Shown here: one piece after another, positions 41,681-50,146 of the stretch
Numbering within the stretch: the first letter of the stretch is position 1
Layout: each line of letters begins with the position of its first letter
Assembly: GCF_039541115.1 (NCBI RefSeq)
Contig: NZ_BAABFP010000008.1
Span: 1-64,000, forward strand
Reading direction: 5' to 3'
Source of the DNA: Angustibacter luteus
GTDB lineage: Bacteria; Actinomycetota; Actinomycetes; Actinomycetales; Angustibacteraceae
DNA: 64,000 nt
The notes under the pieces: model-generated
What the model was told of the DNA's origin: nothing
What the model saw: only the letters and a program-made list of their open reading frames with translations
Databases searched by the model: none
Position numbers and translations under genes: made by a program

Positions 41681-42778
41681 TCAGTCGTACAGGTGGCTGC
41701 CGCAGCCCCACTGGCCGGAACCACCGCGGGCGTACAGCGCCTGCGCGCGGGCGGTCTGCTCGGACGCCGAGGCGTCGATCGGGTTGCCCGCGCCACCGAC
41801 GCTGTGCCAGGTGCTCAGGGAGAACTGGTAGAGGCCGTAGTAGCCGGCGGGGTTCACCGCACGCGGGTTGCCGCCGGACTCGCACTGCGCCAGCGCGGCC
41901 CAGTTCAGGCCGCCGCCGCTGCCGGCCGGGATCGCGCCACCGGTGGGCTTCTTCGTGCCGACCTGCTGGACCTGCTGGACCGGCTTGGCGAGGATCGTGC
42001 GCGAGACGAGCTTGGTGGCGCTGGCCTTGCCGTTCACGTAGGTGATCAGGTACGTCACCTTGGCCCTGCCGGGCTTGCCCTTCGTGGTGACCTTGGTGGT
42101 GCCCTTGTCCAGGGTCGCCGACTTCGTGGACGTGGTGCCGAACCTCAGGGCGGCAGTGCGGGCGACCTGCTTCTGGGTCACCCGGTCCAGCTTGACGGTG
42201 GCGCCGTCGACCAGCGGGGTGCTCAGCGGGGCGGAGAGCTTGTCCAGCGTGCGCGGCTGCACGGCGGCCTCGTCCAGCAGCTCACCGACCGTGCTGGCGT
42301 AGGTGATGTGCTGGTCGGCCTTGCCGCCGACGACCAGCGCGACGTCCTTGCGGGTGTCGAGGTCCATGCTCAGGCCCTGCCGGCCGAGCGGGAGGGAGCG
42401 CGAGACGGACAGGCGGGCCGAGTCGGCGCGCAGGCCGAGCTGGGCCAGCGCCTCGTCGACGTTCAGCGCCGTCGTCCAGTACTGGCGGTCGCGGCCGTCG
42501 ATGGTCACGGTCAGCTGGCGGCCGTAGCGGACCACCACCTGGGTGCCGTCCTTGATCTTCGCGTTCGGCGCCGGCGACACGATGTCGTGCCCGCCGACCC
42601 GCACGCCCTCACTGCTGAGCACGTCCTGCACCGAGTCCCCGAAGGCGTGCACGTTCTGGTGCCGCCCGTCGACCACGAGGTCGACGCTCTTGTCGAAGCT
42701 GGCAAAGGCGACCGTGCTGGCGACGACACCAGCAAGGGTCAAGCCTTGGACAATCAGGCGAGTGGGGCGTGAGATCAC
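41681..42778 (-). CDS. rpfB: Resuscitation-promoting factor RpfB
   Basis: A 365-aa secreted or membrane-tethered muralytic enzyme that promotes regrowth from dormancy by cleaving peptidoglycan. Residues 1 to about 28 form the signal/anchor. Three DUF348 repeats (about 30-200; VDLVVDGRHQNVHAF, LTVTIDGRDRQYW), a G5 domain (about 205-275) and a C-terminal Rpf lysozyme-like domain (about 290-365; NWAALAQCESGGNPRA with catalytic Glu, GYYGLYQFSLSTW) match RpfB of mycobacteria. GTG 42778 is the only fitting start. The 192-bp leader upstream is strongly structured. Confidence 0.95.
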   Translation of the reverse strand: MISRPTRLIVQGLTLAGVVASTVAFASFDKSVDLVVDGRHQNVHAFGDSVQDVLSSEGVRVGGHDIVSPAPNAKIKDGTQVVVRYGRQLTVTIDGRDRQYWTTALNVDEALAQLGLRADSARLSVSRSLPLGRQGLSMDLDTRKDVALVVGGKADQHITYASTVGELLDEAAVQPRTLDKLSAPLSTPLVDGATVKLDRVTQKQVARTAALRFGTTSTKSATLDKGTTKVTTKGKPGRAKVTYLITYVNGKASATKLVSRTILAKPVQQVQQVGTKKPTGGAIPAGSGGGLNWAALAQCESGGNPRAVNPAGYYGLYQFSLSTWHSVGGAGNPIDASASEQTARAQALYARGGSGQWGCGSHLYD

Positions 42779-42970
42779 AGTGGTCCAGACCTAGCAGCAC
42801 CCGGGCACGGAACGGGCTCACGTGCTGCCTCGGCACCGGCACAGGCCGTCATGAGGGCCTGGTCGGTGCACAGGCGAGCAGATTCGCCCGGATGGACGAG
42901 CCCACTGCTGTGCACGTCGCCCGAGGACTTCCCCGACCCCGGCCAACAGCGTCCGACAGTAACGAACCCG
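42779..42970 (-). promoter_or_regulatory. Structured 5' leader of rpfB
   Basis: This 192-bp gap carries several complementary segments: GTGCACAG (42866-42873) with CTGTGCAC (42908-42915), enclosing GGCGA/TCGCC, and a stem CAGGCC/GGCCTG extended by GCACCG/CGGTGC near 42833-42868. These can form multi-branched RNA near the start codon. rpf genes in actinobacteria are known to have riboswitch or attenuator leaders (c-di-AMP ydaO in Streptomyces), but I cannot match that consensus here. Confidence 0.4.
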
Positions 42971-44161
42971 TCAGGAGAGTCCAAGTGCACCGCTCTGACC
43001 TGCGGCTTTGCCCTCAGCCTCGGCGCTGCCGGCGGGTCGACCGGGCCGTTGGGCGTCCGATTGACGGCCAATTGTCGCGGTTGCCCGACGCATCGCGCCC
43101 CGTGGGACGTCGCGGACGACGTCCCGCAGGAAGCCGTAGCGGCGCAGCCACTGGGCGCTGCCGCCGCTCGTGCGCTGGTCCGCCTGGTGCCACCAGTCGG
43201 CGATGTCACCCCACCCGGGCGCCGCCAGCGAGCCGCCGAACTGCTGCACCGCAAGGGCTGCGGCCAGGTTCGCCAGCCCCAGCCGGTCGGCCAGCGGCCA
43301 GCCCGCGAGGGTGCCGGTGACGAACGCGGCAGCGAACACGTCACCCGCCCCCGTCGGGTCCAGCGGGGTCACCGGCAGCGCCGGCACCCACTCCTCCTCG
43401 CCGCTGATCGAGTCCACCGCGAGCGCGCCGTGCGCCCCCGCGGTCACCACCGCGATCGGCACCCGGTCGGCCAACGCGTACAGCGCCGCCCACGGGTCGT
43501 CGGTGCGCGTGTAGCGCATCGCCTCCACGCTGTTCGGCAGGAACGCGTGGTACCGCTCGAGCTGGGCCAGCGTGTCGTGCGACCACTCGCCGCTGGGGTC
43601 CCAGCCGGTGTCGGCGAACAGCAGCGTGCCCGCGTCCGCGGCCTGCCGGGTCCACGGCTCGAGCTCGGGCCGCAGGTCGACGAGGGTCGCGCGCGCCTTG
43701 GGCGGCTCGCCGATCATGGCGCTCGCGTCCTGCGGCGGCTGGTGGCCGTGCGAGACCATCGAGCGGTCCCGGTCCACGGACATCGACACGGTCACCGGCG
43801 AGTGCCAGCCGTCGTAGCGCCGCGAACGGGACAGGTCGACGTCCTCCTGCTCGCTCAGCGTCGACCAGTTGAACTCCCCGTACGAGTCGTCGCCGAACGC
43901 CGCCGCCAGGCTGGTGCGCAGGCCGAGCCGGCTCGCCGCGATCGCCGCGTTGGCCACCCCGCCCGGGCACGAGCCCATGCCCTGCGCCCACACCTCCGTG
44001 CCGGTGGCCGGCCGCTCCGGCAGGCCCGTGAAGATCAGGTCGAAGAACACGGTCCCTGCCAGCAGCAGGTCGAACCCGCCGTCGGTGCCCCGCTGCCCGG
44101 CGAGCGGGTCGTAGCGGTGCGGCTGGGGCTCGTCGTGGGCGGCTGACGTCGGGGTGCTGAT
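42971..44161 (-). CDS. PfkB-family carbohydrate kinase, apparent ATC start
   Basis: A 396-aa sugar kinase. GTEVWAQGMGSCPGGVANAAIA is the first PfkB signature region (about 55-76) and TPLDPTGAGDVFAAAFVTG the second, with the catalytic Asp. The conserved first strand FDLLLAGTVFFDLIF lies upstream of the only GTG (44050), so translation must begin earlier, yet no ATG/GTG/TTG exists in frame. ATC at 44161 follows GAGGGAG with good spacing and opens ISTPTSAAHDEP, a typical 'MSTPTS' start, so I propose AUC initiation or a sequence error. It is divergent from the GH4 gene, 33 bp away. It may phosphorylate the sugar handled by GH4 and the ABC importer. Confidence 0.75.
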   Translation of the reverse strand: MSTPTSAAHDEPQPHRYDPLAGQRGTDGGFDLLLAGTVFFDLIFTGLPERPATGTEVWAQGMGSCPGGVANAAIAASRLGLRTSLAAAFGDDSYGEFNWSTLSEQEDVDLSRSRRYDGWHSPVTVSMSVDRDRSMVSHGHQPPQDASAMIGEPPKARATLVDLRPELEPWTRQAADAGTLLFADTGWDPSGEWSHDTLAQLERYHAFLPNSVEAMRYTRTDDPWAALYALADRVPIAVVTAGAHGALAVDSISGEEEWVPALPVTPLDPTGAGDVFAAAFVTGTLAGWPLADRLGLANLAAALAVQQFGGSLAAPGWGDIADWWHQADQRTSGGSAQWLRRYGFLRDVVRDVPRGAMRRATATIGRQSDAQRPGRPAGSAEAEGKAAGQSGALGLS

Positions 44162-44194
44162 GCGTGGCTCCCTCGGGCAGGACAGGATCGGACC

Positions 44195-45544
44195 ATGCGC
44201 TTGACGATCCTAGGCGGTGGCGGGTTCCGGGTGCCGCTCGTCGTGCGGGCGCTGCGCGCGCCCGCCGCGCGCGGCCTCGTCGACGAGGTGGTGCTGCACG
44301 ACGTCGACCCGCAGCGGCTGCGGGCCATCGCGAACGTCGTCGCCGAGCTCCCCGGGGGGATGGCGGGCGAGGGTCCGGTCGTCGGCGGGACGACGTCCCT
44401 GGACGTCGCGCTGCGCGGCGCCGACGTGGTGTTCTCGGCGATCCGGGTGGGCTCGGCCGCCGGCCGGGTGGCCGACGAGCGGGTCGCATTGGACCTCGGC
44501 GTGCTCGGCCAGGAGACCACCGGCGCCGGCGGCGTGGCCTACGCACTGCGCACCCTGCCCGTCGCCGTGGACGTCGCCCGCCGGGTCGCCGAGCTCGCGC
44601 CGTCCGCCTGGGTGGTGAACTTCACCAACCCGGCCGGGATGGTGACCCGGGCCATGGGCGAGGTGCTGGGCGAGAAGGTCATCGGGATCTGCGACTCGCC
44701 GTCCGGACTGGTGCGCCGCGCGGCGCTCGCGGCCGGGCTCGACCCGGCGGCGACCGTGCTACCGGACTACGTCGGGCTGAACCACCTCGGCTGGCTGCGC
44801 GGGCTCTGGTCCGACGGCGTGGACCACCTGCCGGCGCTGCTCGCGGACGACGGGCGGCTCGCCACGTTCGAGGAGGGCCGGCTGTTCGGGCCGTCCCTGC
44901 CGCGCCTGCTCGGCGCCCTGCCCAACGAGTACCTGCACTACTACTACTACGCGCGCGAGTCGGTGGCCGCGACGCGGGCCGCCGTTGCCACCCGCGGCGA
45001 GACCCTGGCCGCCGCCCAGGCCGAGCTGTACCCGGCGCTCGCCGCGTCGCCGTCCGGGGCGCTGGAGCGGTGGGAGGCGGCGCGGCGCGCGCGCGAGGAG
45101 GGCTATCTCGCCGAGGCGCGGCCGGCCGGCGAGGCCCGCGACGAGGCGGACCTGGCCGGCGGCGGCTACGAACAGGTCGCGCTCGCCGTGATGCGGGCGG
45201 TGCTGACCGGGGAGCCGGCCGAGCTGATCCTCAACGTGCGCAACGGTTCTGCGCTGCCGCAGCTGTCCCCGGACGCGGTCGTCGAGGTGCCGTGCACGGT
45301 GGACGGCACCGGCGCGCACCCGCACACCATGCGGGCGCTGGACGCGCACCAGCTCGGCCTGGTGCTCGCCCTGGGCGCGGTCGAGGACGCCACCGTGGCC
45401 GCCGCGACCACCGGGTCGCGGTCCGCCGCGCTGCGGGCGCTGACCGTGCACCCGCTGGTCGACTCCGCCCGGGTGGCCGAGCAGCTGCTCGACGGGTACG
45501 TCGCCGCGCACCCCGAGCTGGCCGCGCTGCTCGTCCAACGCTGA
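44195..45544 (+). CDS. GH4 family 6-phospho-beta-glucosidase-like enzyme
   Basis: A 449-aa NAD- and metal-dependent glycosidase. LTILGGGGFRVPLVVRAL is the N-terminal NAD site, NFTNPAGMVTRA, ICDSPSGLV (metal Cys, about 166) and GLNHLGWLRG (metal His, about 196) are the GH4 core, and QETTGAGGVAYALRT is typical of the phospho-beta-glucosidase branch. ATG 44195 has GGACAGGA upstream. It converges with the solute-binding protein gene 7 bp away. As no PTS is present locally, the phosphorylated substrate may come from the neighbouring PfkB kinase. Confidence 0.88.
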   Translation: MRLTILGGGGFRVPLVVRALRAPAARGLVDEVVLHDVDPQRLRAIANVVAELPGGMAGEGPVVGGTTSLDVALRGADVVFSAIRVGSAAGRVADERVALDLGVLGQETTGAGGVAYALRTLPVAVDVARRVAELAPSAWVVNFTNPAGMVTRAMGEVLGEKVIGICDSPSGLVRRAALAAGLDPAATVLPDYVGLNHLGWLRGLWSDGVDHLPALLADDGRLATFEEGRLFGPSLPRLLGALPNEYLHYYYYARESVAATRAAVATRGETLAAAQAELYPALAASPSGALERWEAARRAREEGYLAEARPAGEARDEADLAGGGYEQVALAVMRAVLTGEPAELILNVRNGSALPQLSPDAVVEVPCTVDGTGAHPHTMRALDAHQLGLVLALGAVEDATVAAATTGSRSAALRALTVHPLVDSARVAEQLLDGYVAAHPELAALLVQR

Positions 45545-45551
45545 CCCGGGC

Positions 45552-46880
45552 CTACTTCGAGGCGGCGTTCGCGGCGTCCTGCGCCTTCTTCAGCCCCGAG
45601 TCCACCGGCGTCCGGCCGGCGAAGATCTCCTTGAAGATCGGGTTGTAGGCGTTGTTGGCGTCCAGGAACTTCGGGCCGAACGGCGGCTCGATCGTCGCGC
45701 TGCCGCTGGCCTCGCCGAACTGCGCGGTGTCGACGTCCTCCTTCTTCCAGTAGTCGTAGTACGACTGCTGGGCGGCGGTGACGGCCGGCAGCGCGGCGCC
45801 GGACTTGCCGACGTACGACGCGCCCTCGGTGGAGCCGAGCCACTTGAGCACCTTGACGGTGGCGTCCTCGTGCTTGGTCTTGGCGTTGCCCGCGGCGATG
45901 ACGCTGTTCACGACGCTGACCCGCCCGGCCGGACCGGCCGGCATCGGCGCGATCCCCCAGTCGAACTGCGCGCCGTCCGCGACGTTCTTCAGGTTGTAGG
46001 TGCCGGACTCGAACAGCGCGAGCTTGCCCTGGATGAACTTGTCGCGGCTGAAGTCGCCGTTGTCGTTGGTGTCGGCGGCGGACGGCGCGACGTGGTCGGC
46101 GTTGATCAGCTTCACCAGGTAGGCCATGGCCTGGGCGCTCTTGGCGTCCTGGGAGAAGACGAAGCTGCCGTCCTCGGCCTGGAACTTGCCGCCGTTGGAC
46201 CCGATGAAGTTGTAGTAGATCGCGCCGAGGTCGTTCGCGATGTTGGTGCCGTACTGGGCGAGCTTCTTGCCGTCGAAGCCGGGCTGGTCGGCCGTGCGGC
46301 CCTTGCTGTCCTTCGTGAGCTTCTTGGCCGCGGCGAGGTAGCTGTCGGACGCCGGGTCGCTGGGGTTCCAGGTCAGCTTGCTCGGGTCGACTCCGGCCGC
46401 CGAGAGCAGCTTCTTGTTGTAGTAGACGACGGTGCGTCCGTCGGTCAGCGCCGGGACGCCGTACAGCGTGCCGTTGCGGGAGTACTGGTCGACGGCCGCC
46501 TTGACCCAGCCGGACTTCTCGTCGGGCAGCGCCTTGTCGATGTTCATCAGCGCGCCGGAGTCGGCGAGCTGGCCGAACGGCGAGGAGTTCAGCCAGAAGA
46601 TGTCGTCGATGTCACCGCTCGAGACGTCCAGCGGCAGCTTGGTGAAGTAGTCCGCGTACGGCACCAGGTTGATCTTCACCGTGATGTCGGGGTTCGCCTT
46701 GGTGAACGCGGCGAACGACTCCGCGTAGGACTTCTGCACCTGGTCGTCCCAGATCCGCACCGTCACGGTGGTCTTGCCACCGGAGTCGGCGGAGTCGTCG
46801 CCGGAGGACGACGGCGAGCAGGCCGCGGCGGCCAGGGCGAGCACCGCGAGCGAGGCGAGGGCGGTCAGGCGGGTTCTCAT
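45552..46880 (-). CDS. Sugar ABC transporter substrate-binding lipoprotein
   Basis: A 442-aa family-1 binding protein. The lipobox AAAAC gives Cys21. TVRIWDDQVQKSYAESFAAF and FWLNSSPFGQLADSGALMNI are typical, as is GKLALFESGTYNL. ATG 46880 has GAGAGG eight bases upstream; the longer upstream frame overlaps the permease region. It forms an importer with the permeases at 46903-48658. No ATPase gene is nearby, so a shared MsiK-type ATPase is likely. The substrate is probably an oligo- or beta-glycoside, given GH4 next door. Confidence 0.9.
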   Translation of the reverse strand: MRTRLTALASLAVLALAAAACSPSSSGDDSADSGGKTTVTVRIWDDQVQKSYAESFAAFTKANPDITVKINLVPYADYFTKLPLDVSSGDIDDIFWLNSSPFGQLADSGALMNIDKALPDEKSGWVKAAVDQYSRNGTLYGVPALTDGRTVVYYNKKLLSAAGVDPSKLTWNPSDPASDSYLAAAKKLTKDSKGRTADQPGFDGKKLAQYGTNIANDLGAIYYNFIGSNGGKFQAEDGSFVFSQDAKSAQAMAYLVKLINADHVAPSAADTNDNGDFSRDKFIQGKLALFESGTYNLKNVADGAQFDWGIAPMPAGPAGRVSVVNSVIAAGNAKTKHEDATVKVLKWLGSTEGASYVGKSGAALPAVTAAQQSYYDYWKKEDVDTAQFGEASGSATIEPPFGPKFLDANNAYNPIFKEIFAGRTPVDSGLKKAQDAANAASK

Positions 46881-46902
46881 GGTGGGACCTCTCACGTTGA
46901 TG

Positions 46903-47763
46903 TCACTTGAAACCGGTGATGGTGATGGACCGGACGACGTGCCGCTGGAACACCAGGAAGATGACGAGCAGGGGGACGACCGCAACCGTGGTCGCGGCCA
47001 TCACGAGGGTCCAGTTGCCGTTGTACTGGGACTGCAGGTTCGCGGTGGCGAGGGTGAGCGTCTGCCAGGTCGGCCCGCTGGTGATCACCAGCGGCCACAG
47101 GAAGTTGTTCCAGTGCGAGACCACGGTGATCACCGCGAGGGTGGCCAGGATGGGCCGGCTCACCGGGACGACCACGTACCGCAGCACCTGCATGGTGTTG
47201 CAACCGTCCAGTCGCGCGGCGCTGATCAGGTCCTCCGGGATGCCCCGGAAGTACTCGCGCAGCAGGAAGATCGCATACGGGGAGCCGAACACCTGCGGCA
47301 GCACCAGCGCCCAGAACGTGTTCCGCAGGCCGGCGGCGGCGAACATCGCGTACAGCGGGATGATCGTCACGATCTGCGGCACCATCAACGTCGCCAGGTA
47401 CACCCAGAACAGGGCGTCGCGGCCCGGGAAGTCCAGCCGGGCGAACGCGTAGGCCGCGAGCACCGAGAAGAACAGCTGGCCGACCAGGATCACCCCGACC
47501 ACCTGGGCGGTCACCACGACGGGGGTCACGAAGTCGTACTGGCCGCCGAACAGCGTGCTGAAGTTGCCGCCGGTGACCGGGTGCGGTGGCGCCAGCGAGG
47601 TCTGCGCCGCGAACTGCTGCGGGGTCTTGACCGCCGTCATCAGGCTGAGCAGGAACGGCGCGATCGTGACCAGCGCGCAGACCGACAGGACGACGTACGC
47701 CGTCACGTCGCCGCGCCGGGTGCCGCGCAGCGCGCGTGGCGGCCGGGTGTCGAGGGTGCTCAC
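46903..47763 (-). CDS. Sugar ABC transporter permease (MalG-like)
   Basis: A 286-aa permease with six membrane segments and the EAA loop ISAARLDGCNTMQVLRYV near residue 190, followed by HWNNFLWPLVIT, a MalG-type feature. GTG 47763 lies 10 bp after the partner permease stop. The binding-protein gene follows 22 bp downstream, in the order permease-permease-binding protein. Confidence 0.9.
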   Translation of the reverse strand: MSTLDTRPPRALRGTRRGDVTAYVVLSVCALVTIAPFLLSLMTAVKTPQQFAAQTSLAPPHPVTGGNFSTLFGGQYDFVTPVVVTAQVVGVILVGQLFFSVLAAYAFARLDFPGRDALFWVYLATLMVPQIVTIIPLYAMFAAAGLRNTFWALVLPQVFGSPYAIFLLREYFRGIPEDLISAARLDGCNTMQVLRYVVVPVSRPILATLAVITVVSHWNNFLWPLVITSGPTWQTLTLATANLQSQYNGNWTLVMAATTVAVVPLLVIFLVFQRHVVRSITITGFK

Positions 47764-47773
47764 ATCGGGCCCC

Positions 47774-48658
47774 TCACGTCGAGAGGTCGTACGTCGTGCG
47801 GCGGCCGAACCACCGCTGCTGGGCGAGCGTGATGGCGACCAGGATCGCCAGCAGCACCAGGGCCATGACCGCGGCCTCCCCGATGTTGCGGGACTGGAAG
47901 GCCTGGTAGTAGATCCGGCCGGCGATGACGTCGGTGACCCCCTCCGGCCCGCCCTGCGGGGTCAGCGCGTAGATGGAGTCGAACACCTGGAAGCTGCTGA
48001 TCACGCCGGTCACCAGGACGAAGAACAGCGTGGGCCGCAGCAGCGGCAGGGTGATCCGCCAGAAGGCCTGCCAGGCGCTCGCGCCGTCGATCCGGGCGGC
48101 CTCCTGCAGGTGCGTCGGGATGGACTGCAGCCCGGCGGTGAAGAAGAGGGTGACGTAGCCGACCTGCGTCCAGACGGTCACCGCGATCACCGAGGGCAGC
48201 GCCAGCCTGGGGTCGGCCAGCCACTCGACTCGCTGGTGGATCAGTGCGTTCAGCGCGCCGTCCGTGGGCGCCAGGATCCAGCGCCACACCACCCCCAGGA
48301 CGAGCGGGGCGCAGATCCAGGGCAGCACGTAGACGACCCGGAAGGCCGAGGAGCCGCGCAGGCCCCGGGTGAGCAGGGTGGCGCCGAGCAGGCCCAGCGC
48401 GGTCTGGATCGGGATGACGGCGAGCACGAACACCGCGGTGATGGCCAGCGAGCGGGCGAACGCGGGGTCGCTCAGCACCGCCCGCCAGTTGTCCAGCCCC
48501 GCCGGCGTCACGGACGAGATGAGGTTCCAGTGGCTGAACGAGAGCCAGATGACCACCAGGATCGGCAGCACCAGGAAGACCGTGATCCCGAAGAGGCTGG
48601 GGGCGAGCAGGGCGTACGCGGTGCGGGTCTGCGACCTGGAGTGCCGTCCCTCGCCCAT
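47774..48658 (-). CDS. Sugar ABC transporter permease (MalF-like)
   Basis: A 294-aa permease. TAYALLAPSLFGITVFLVLP opens the first membrane segment, the EAA loop is LQEAARIDGASAWQAFWRI, and FQVFDSIYALTPQGGP is typical of the MalF/UgpA type. It is the first gene of the importer operon. ATG 48658 is followed directly by the first segment. Upstream TGTCCGGCAAGTCCGACA (48716-48733) is an imperfect dyad that could be a LacI- or GntR-type operator. Confidence 0.9.
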   Translation of the reverse strand: MGEGRHSRSQTRTAYALLAPSLFGITVFLVLPILVVIWLSFSHWNLISSVTPAGLDNWRAVLSDPAFARSLAITAVFVLAVIPIQTALGLLGATLLTRGLRGSSAFRVVYVLPWICAPLVLGVVWRWILAPTDGALNALIHQRVEWLADPRLALPSVIAVTVWTQVGYVTLFFTAGLQSIPTHLQEAARIDGASAWQAFWRITLPLLRPTLFFVLVTGVISSFQVFDSIYALTPQGGPEGVTDVIAGRIYYQAFQSRNIGEAAVMALVLLAILVAITLAQQRWFGRRTTYDLST

Positions 48659-48774
48659 CTGTCACCCGCCTCGCGTCGTCCGGTGGTCTCCTCGTCCACC
48701 TGAACGTCTACCCCATGTCCGGCAAGTCCGACACTCGAGATCTGTCCCGTCTCACCACGGGCGCACGCCGCGCA

Positions 48775-48833
48775 CACCATTCGCGCTACTCGTGCCTATG
48801 GAGGCCCGATCACCACGTCAAGCGCGAATGGTG
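48775..48833. repeat. Long inverted repeat downstream of arfB
   Basis: CACCATTCGCGCT (48775-48787) and AGCGCGAATGGTG (48821-48833) are perfect 13-bp arms around a 33-nt loop, 13 bp beyond the arfB stop. It may be a terminator shielding the sugar-transport promoter. It has the same design and position as the repeats after rpfB and rsmI. Confidence 0.65.
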
Positions 48834-48846
48834 CGGGAACGGGGTC

Positions 48847-49272
48847 TCAGTCGGGGTCGCTGCGGCGCAGTCGCTTGGTCTGGCCGCGCCGCTTCTTGGC
48901 CGAGATCCGGCGCTCGACCGAGCCCTTGGTGGCCTTGGTCGGACGCCGGGCCTTCGGCGGGGCGGCGACGGCCTGCGCGAGCGTCTCGGCGAGCCGCTTC
49001 TGCGCGGCGTCCCGGTTGCGCAGCTGCGACCGGTGCTCGCTCGCGCTGATCACGAGCACACCGTCGACCAGCCGTCCGGCCAGCCGGTCCAGCGCCCGGG
49101 CCTTCAGGGTCGGGCCGAGCGCGGTCGTCGCGACGACGTCGAACAGCAGCTCGACCCGCGAGTCGCTCGTGTTCACGCTCTGTCCGCCCGGCCCGGACGA
49201 GCGGGAGAACCGCCAGGTCAGCTCCGCCTCGGGGATCGACACCCGGGCACTCACCCGGACCGGCCCGGCCAT
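48847..49272 (-). CDS. arfB: Alternative ribosome-rescue factor ArfB (peptidyl-tRNA hydrolase)
   Basis: A 141-aa release-factor-like protein that frees stalled ribosomes. The GGQ catalytic motif is in RSSGPGGQSVNTSDSRVEL (about residues 25-43). The C-terminus is a basic tail (ISAKKRRGQTKRLRR) that in this family enters the empty mRNA channel. No codon-recognition domain is present, as expected. ATG 49272 lies 7 bp after tatD. Confidence 0.93.
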   Translation of the reverse strand: MAGPVRVSARVSIPEAELTWRFSRSSGPGGQSVNTSDSRVELLFDVVATTALGPTLKARALDRLAGRLVDGVLVISASEHRSQLRNRDAAQKRLAETLAQAVAAPPKARRPTKATKGSVERRISAKKRRGQTKRLRRSDPD

Positions 49273-49279
49273 AACCGCG

Positions 49280-50146
49280 TCAGTCCCAGGGACCGTAGAG
49301 CTGCTCGGACGTCGCAGCCAGGGCCCGACACAGCGTGGGGACGTCGACCGCTAGGGTCTGCGCCATCGCGCGCACGGTGTGCGGCACCAGGTAGCTGGCG
49401 TTGGGGCGACCCCGGTAGGGGGTCGGCGTCAGGTACGGCGCGTCCGTCTCGACCTGCAGCCGGTCGAGCGGGGTGACGGCGAGCGCGTCCCGCAGGCCCT
49501 GGGCGTTCTTGAAGGTCACCGTGCCCGCGAAGGACAGGTAGTAGCCGGCCTCCACCGCGCGGCGCGCCATGTCGCCGTCCCCGCTGAAGCAGTGGAAGAC
49601 CGTACGGCGCGGTGCGCCCTCCTCAGCCAGGAGGCGCAGCACGTCCTCGTGCGCGTCCCGGTCGTGGATCTGCAGCGTGAGGTCGAGCTCCTTGGCCAGC
49701 GCGATGTGCCAGCGGAACGACTCCTGCTGCACGGCCTGGCCCTCGGGACCGGTGCGGAAGTAGTCCAGACCGGTCTCGCCGACGCACCGGATCCGCGGCC
49801 GGCGGGCCAGCGCGGCGATCTCGGCGTAGGCGGCCTCCAGCTCGCCGGTCTCGGCCAGCCGGGGCGCCTCGTTGGGGTGCAGCGCGACGGCGCCGACCAG
49901 CCGGGGCTCGCGGGCCACCAGCTCGGCGGTCCAACGGGCGCTCGGCAGGTCGCAGCCCACCTGGACGGCTCGGGGCACGTTGACCCGGACCGCGTCGTCC
50001 AGCAGTGCGGCCAGCTCGGCGTCCGCGGCGTCCACCGCGGCGTGCTCGGGCCAGCTGTCCCGCGAGCTCGCCCCGATGTCGAGGTGGGTGTGGTTGTCCA
50101 CGACCGGCAGCGGCAGGGCGTCCGGCAGCGGCGGCCGCTCGCTCAC
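49280..50146 (-). CDS. TatD-family metal-dependent hydrolase
   Basis: A 288-aa TIM-barrel nuclease-type enzyme. DNHTHLD (metal site), [33 protein letters not shown] and [12 protein letters not shown] are all family motifs. GTG 50146 overlaps the metG stop (GTGA), and the pairing of metG with tatD is widely conserved. The longer frame upstream is a shadow of metG. Confidence 0.93.
   Translation of the reverse strand: MSERPPLPDALPLPVVDNHTHLDIGASSRDSWPEHAAVDAADAELAALLDDAVRVNVPRAVQVGCDLPSARWTAELVAREPRLVGAVALHPNEAPRLAETGELEAAYAEIAALARRPRIRCVGETGLDYFRTGPEGQAVQQESFRWHIALAKELDLTLQIHDRDAHEDVLRLLAEEGAPRRTVFHCFSGDGDMARRAVEAGYYLSFAGTVTFKNAQGLRDALAVTPLDRLQVETDAPYLTPTPYRGRPNASYLVPHTVRAMAQTLAVDVPTLCRALAATSEQLYGPWD

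Noticed and set aside
42920-42965. ydaO-like string (gaggacttccccg ... cgacag) upstream of rpfB
   Set aside because: It resembles the c-di-AMP riboswitch tail only on the plus strand, opposite to rpfB transcription, so it cannot be the rpfB riboswitch as written.
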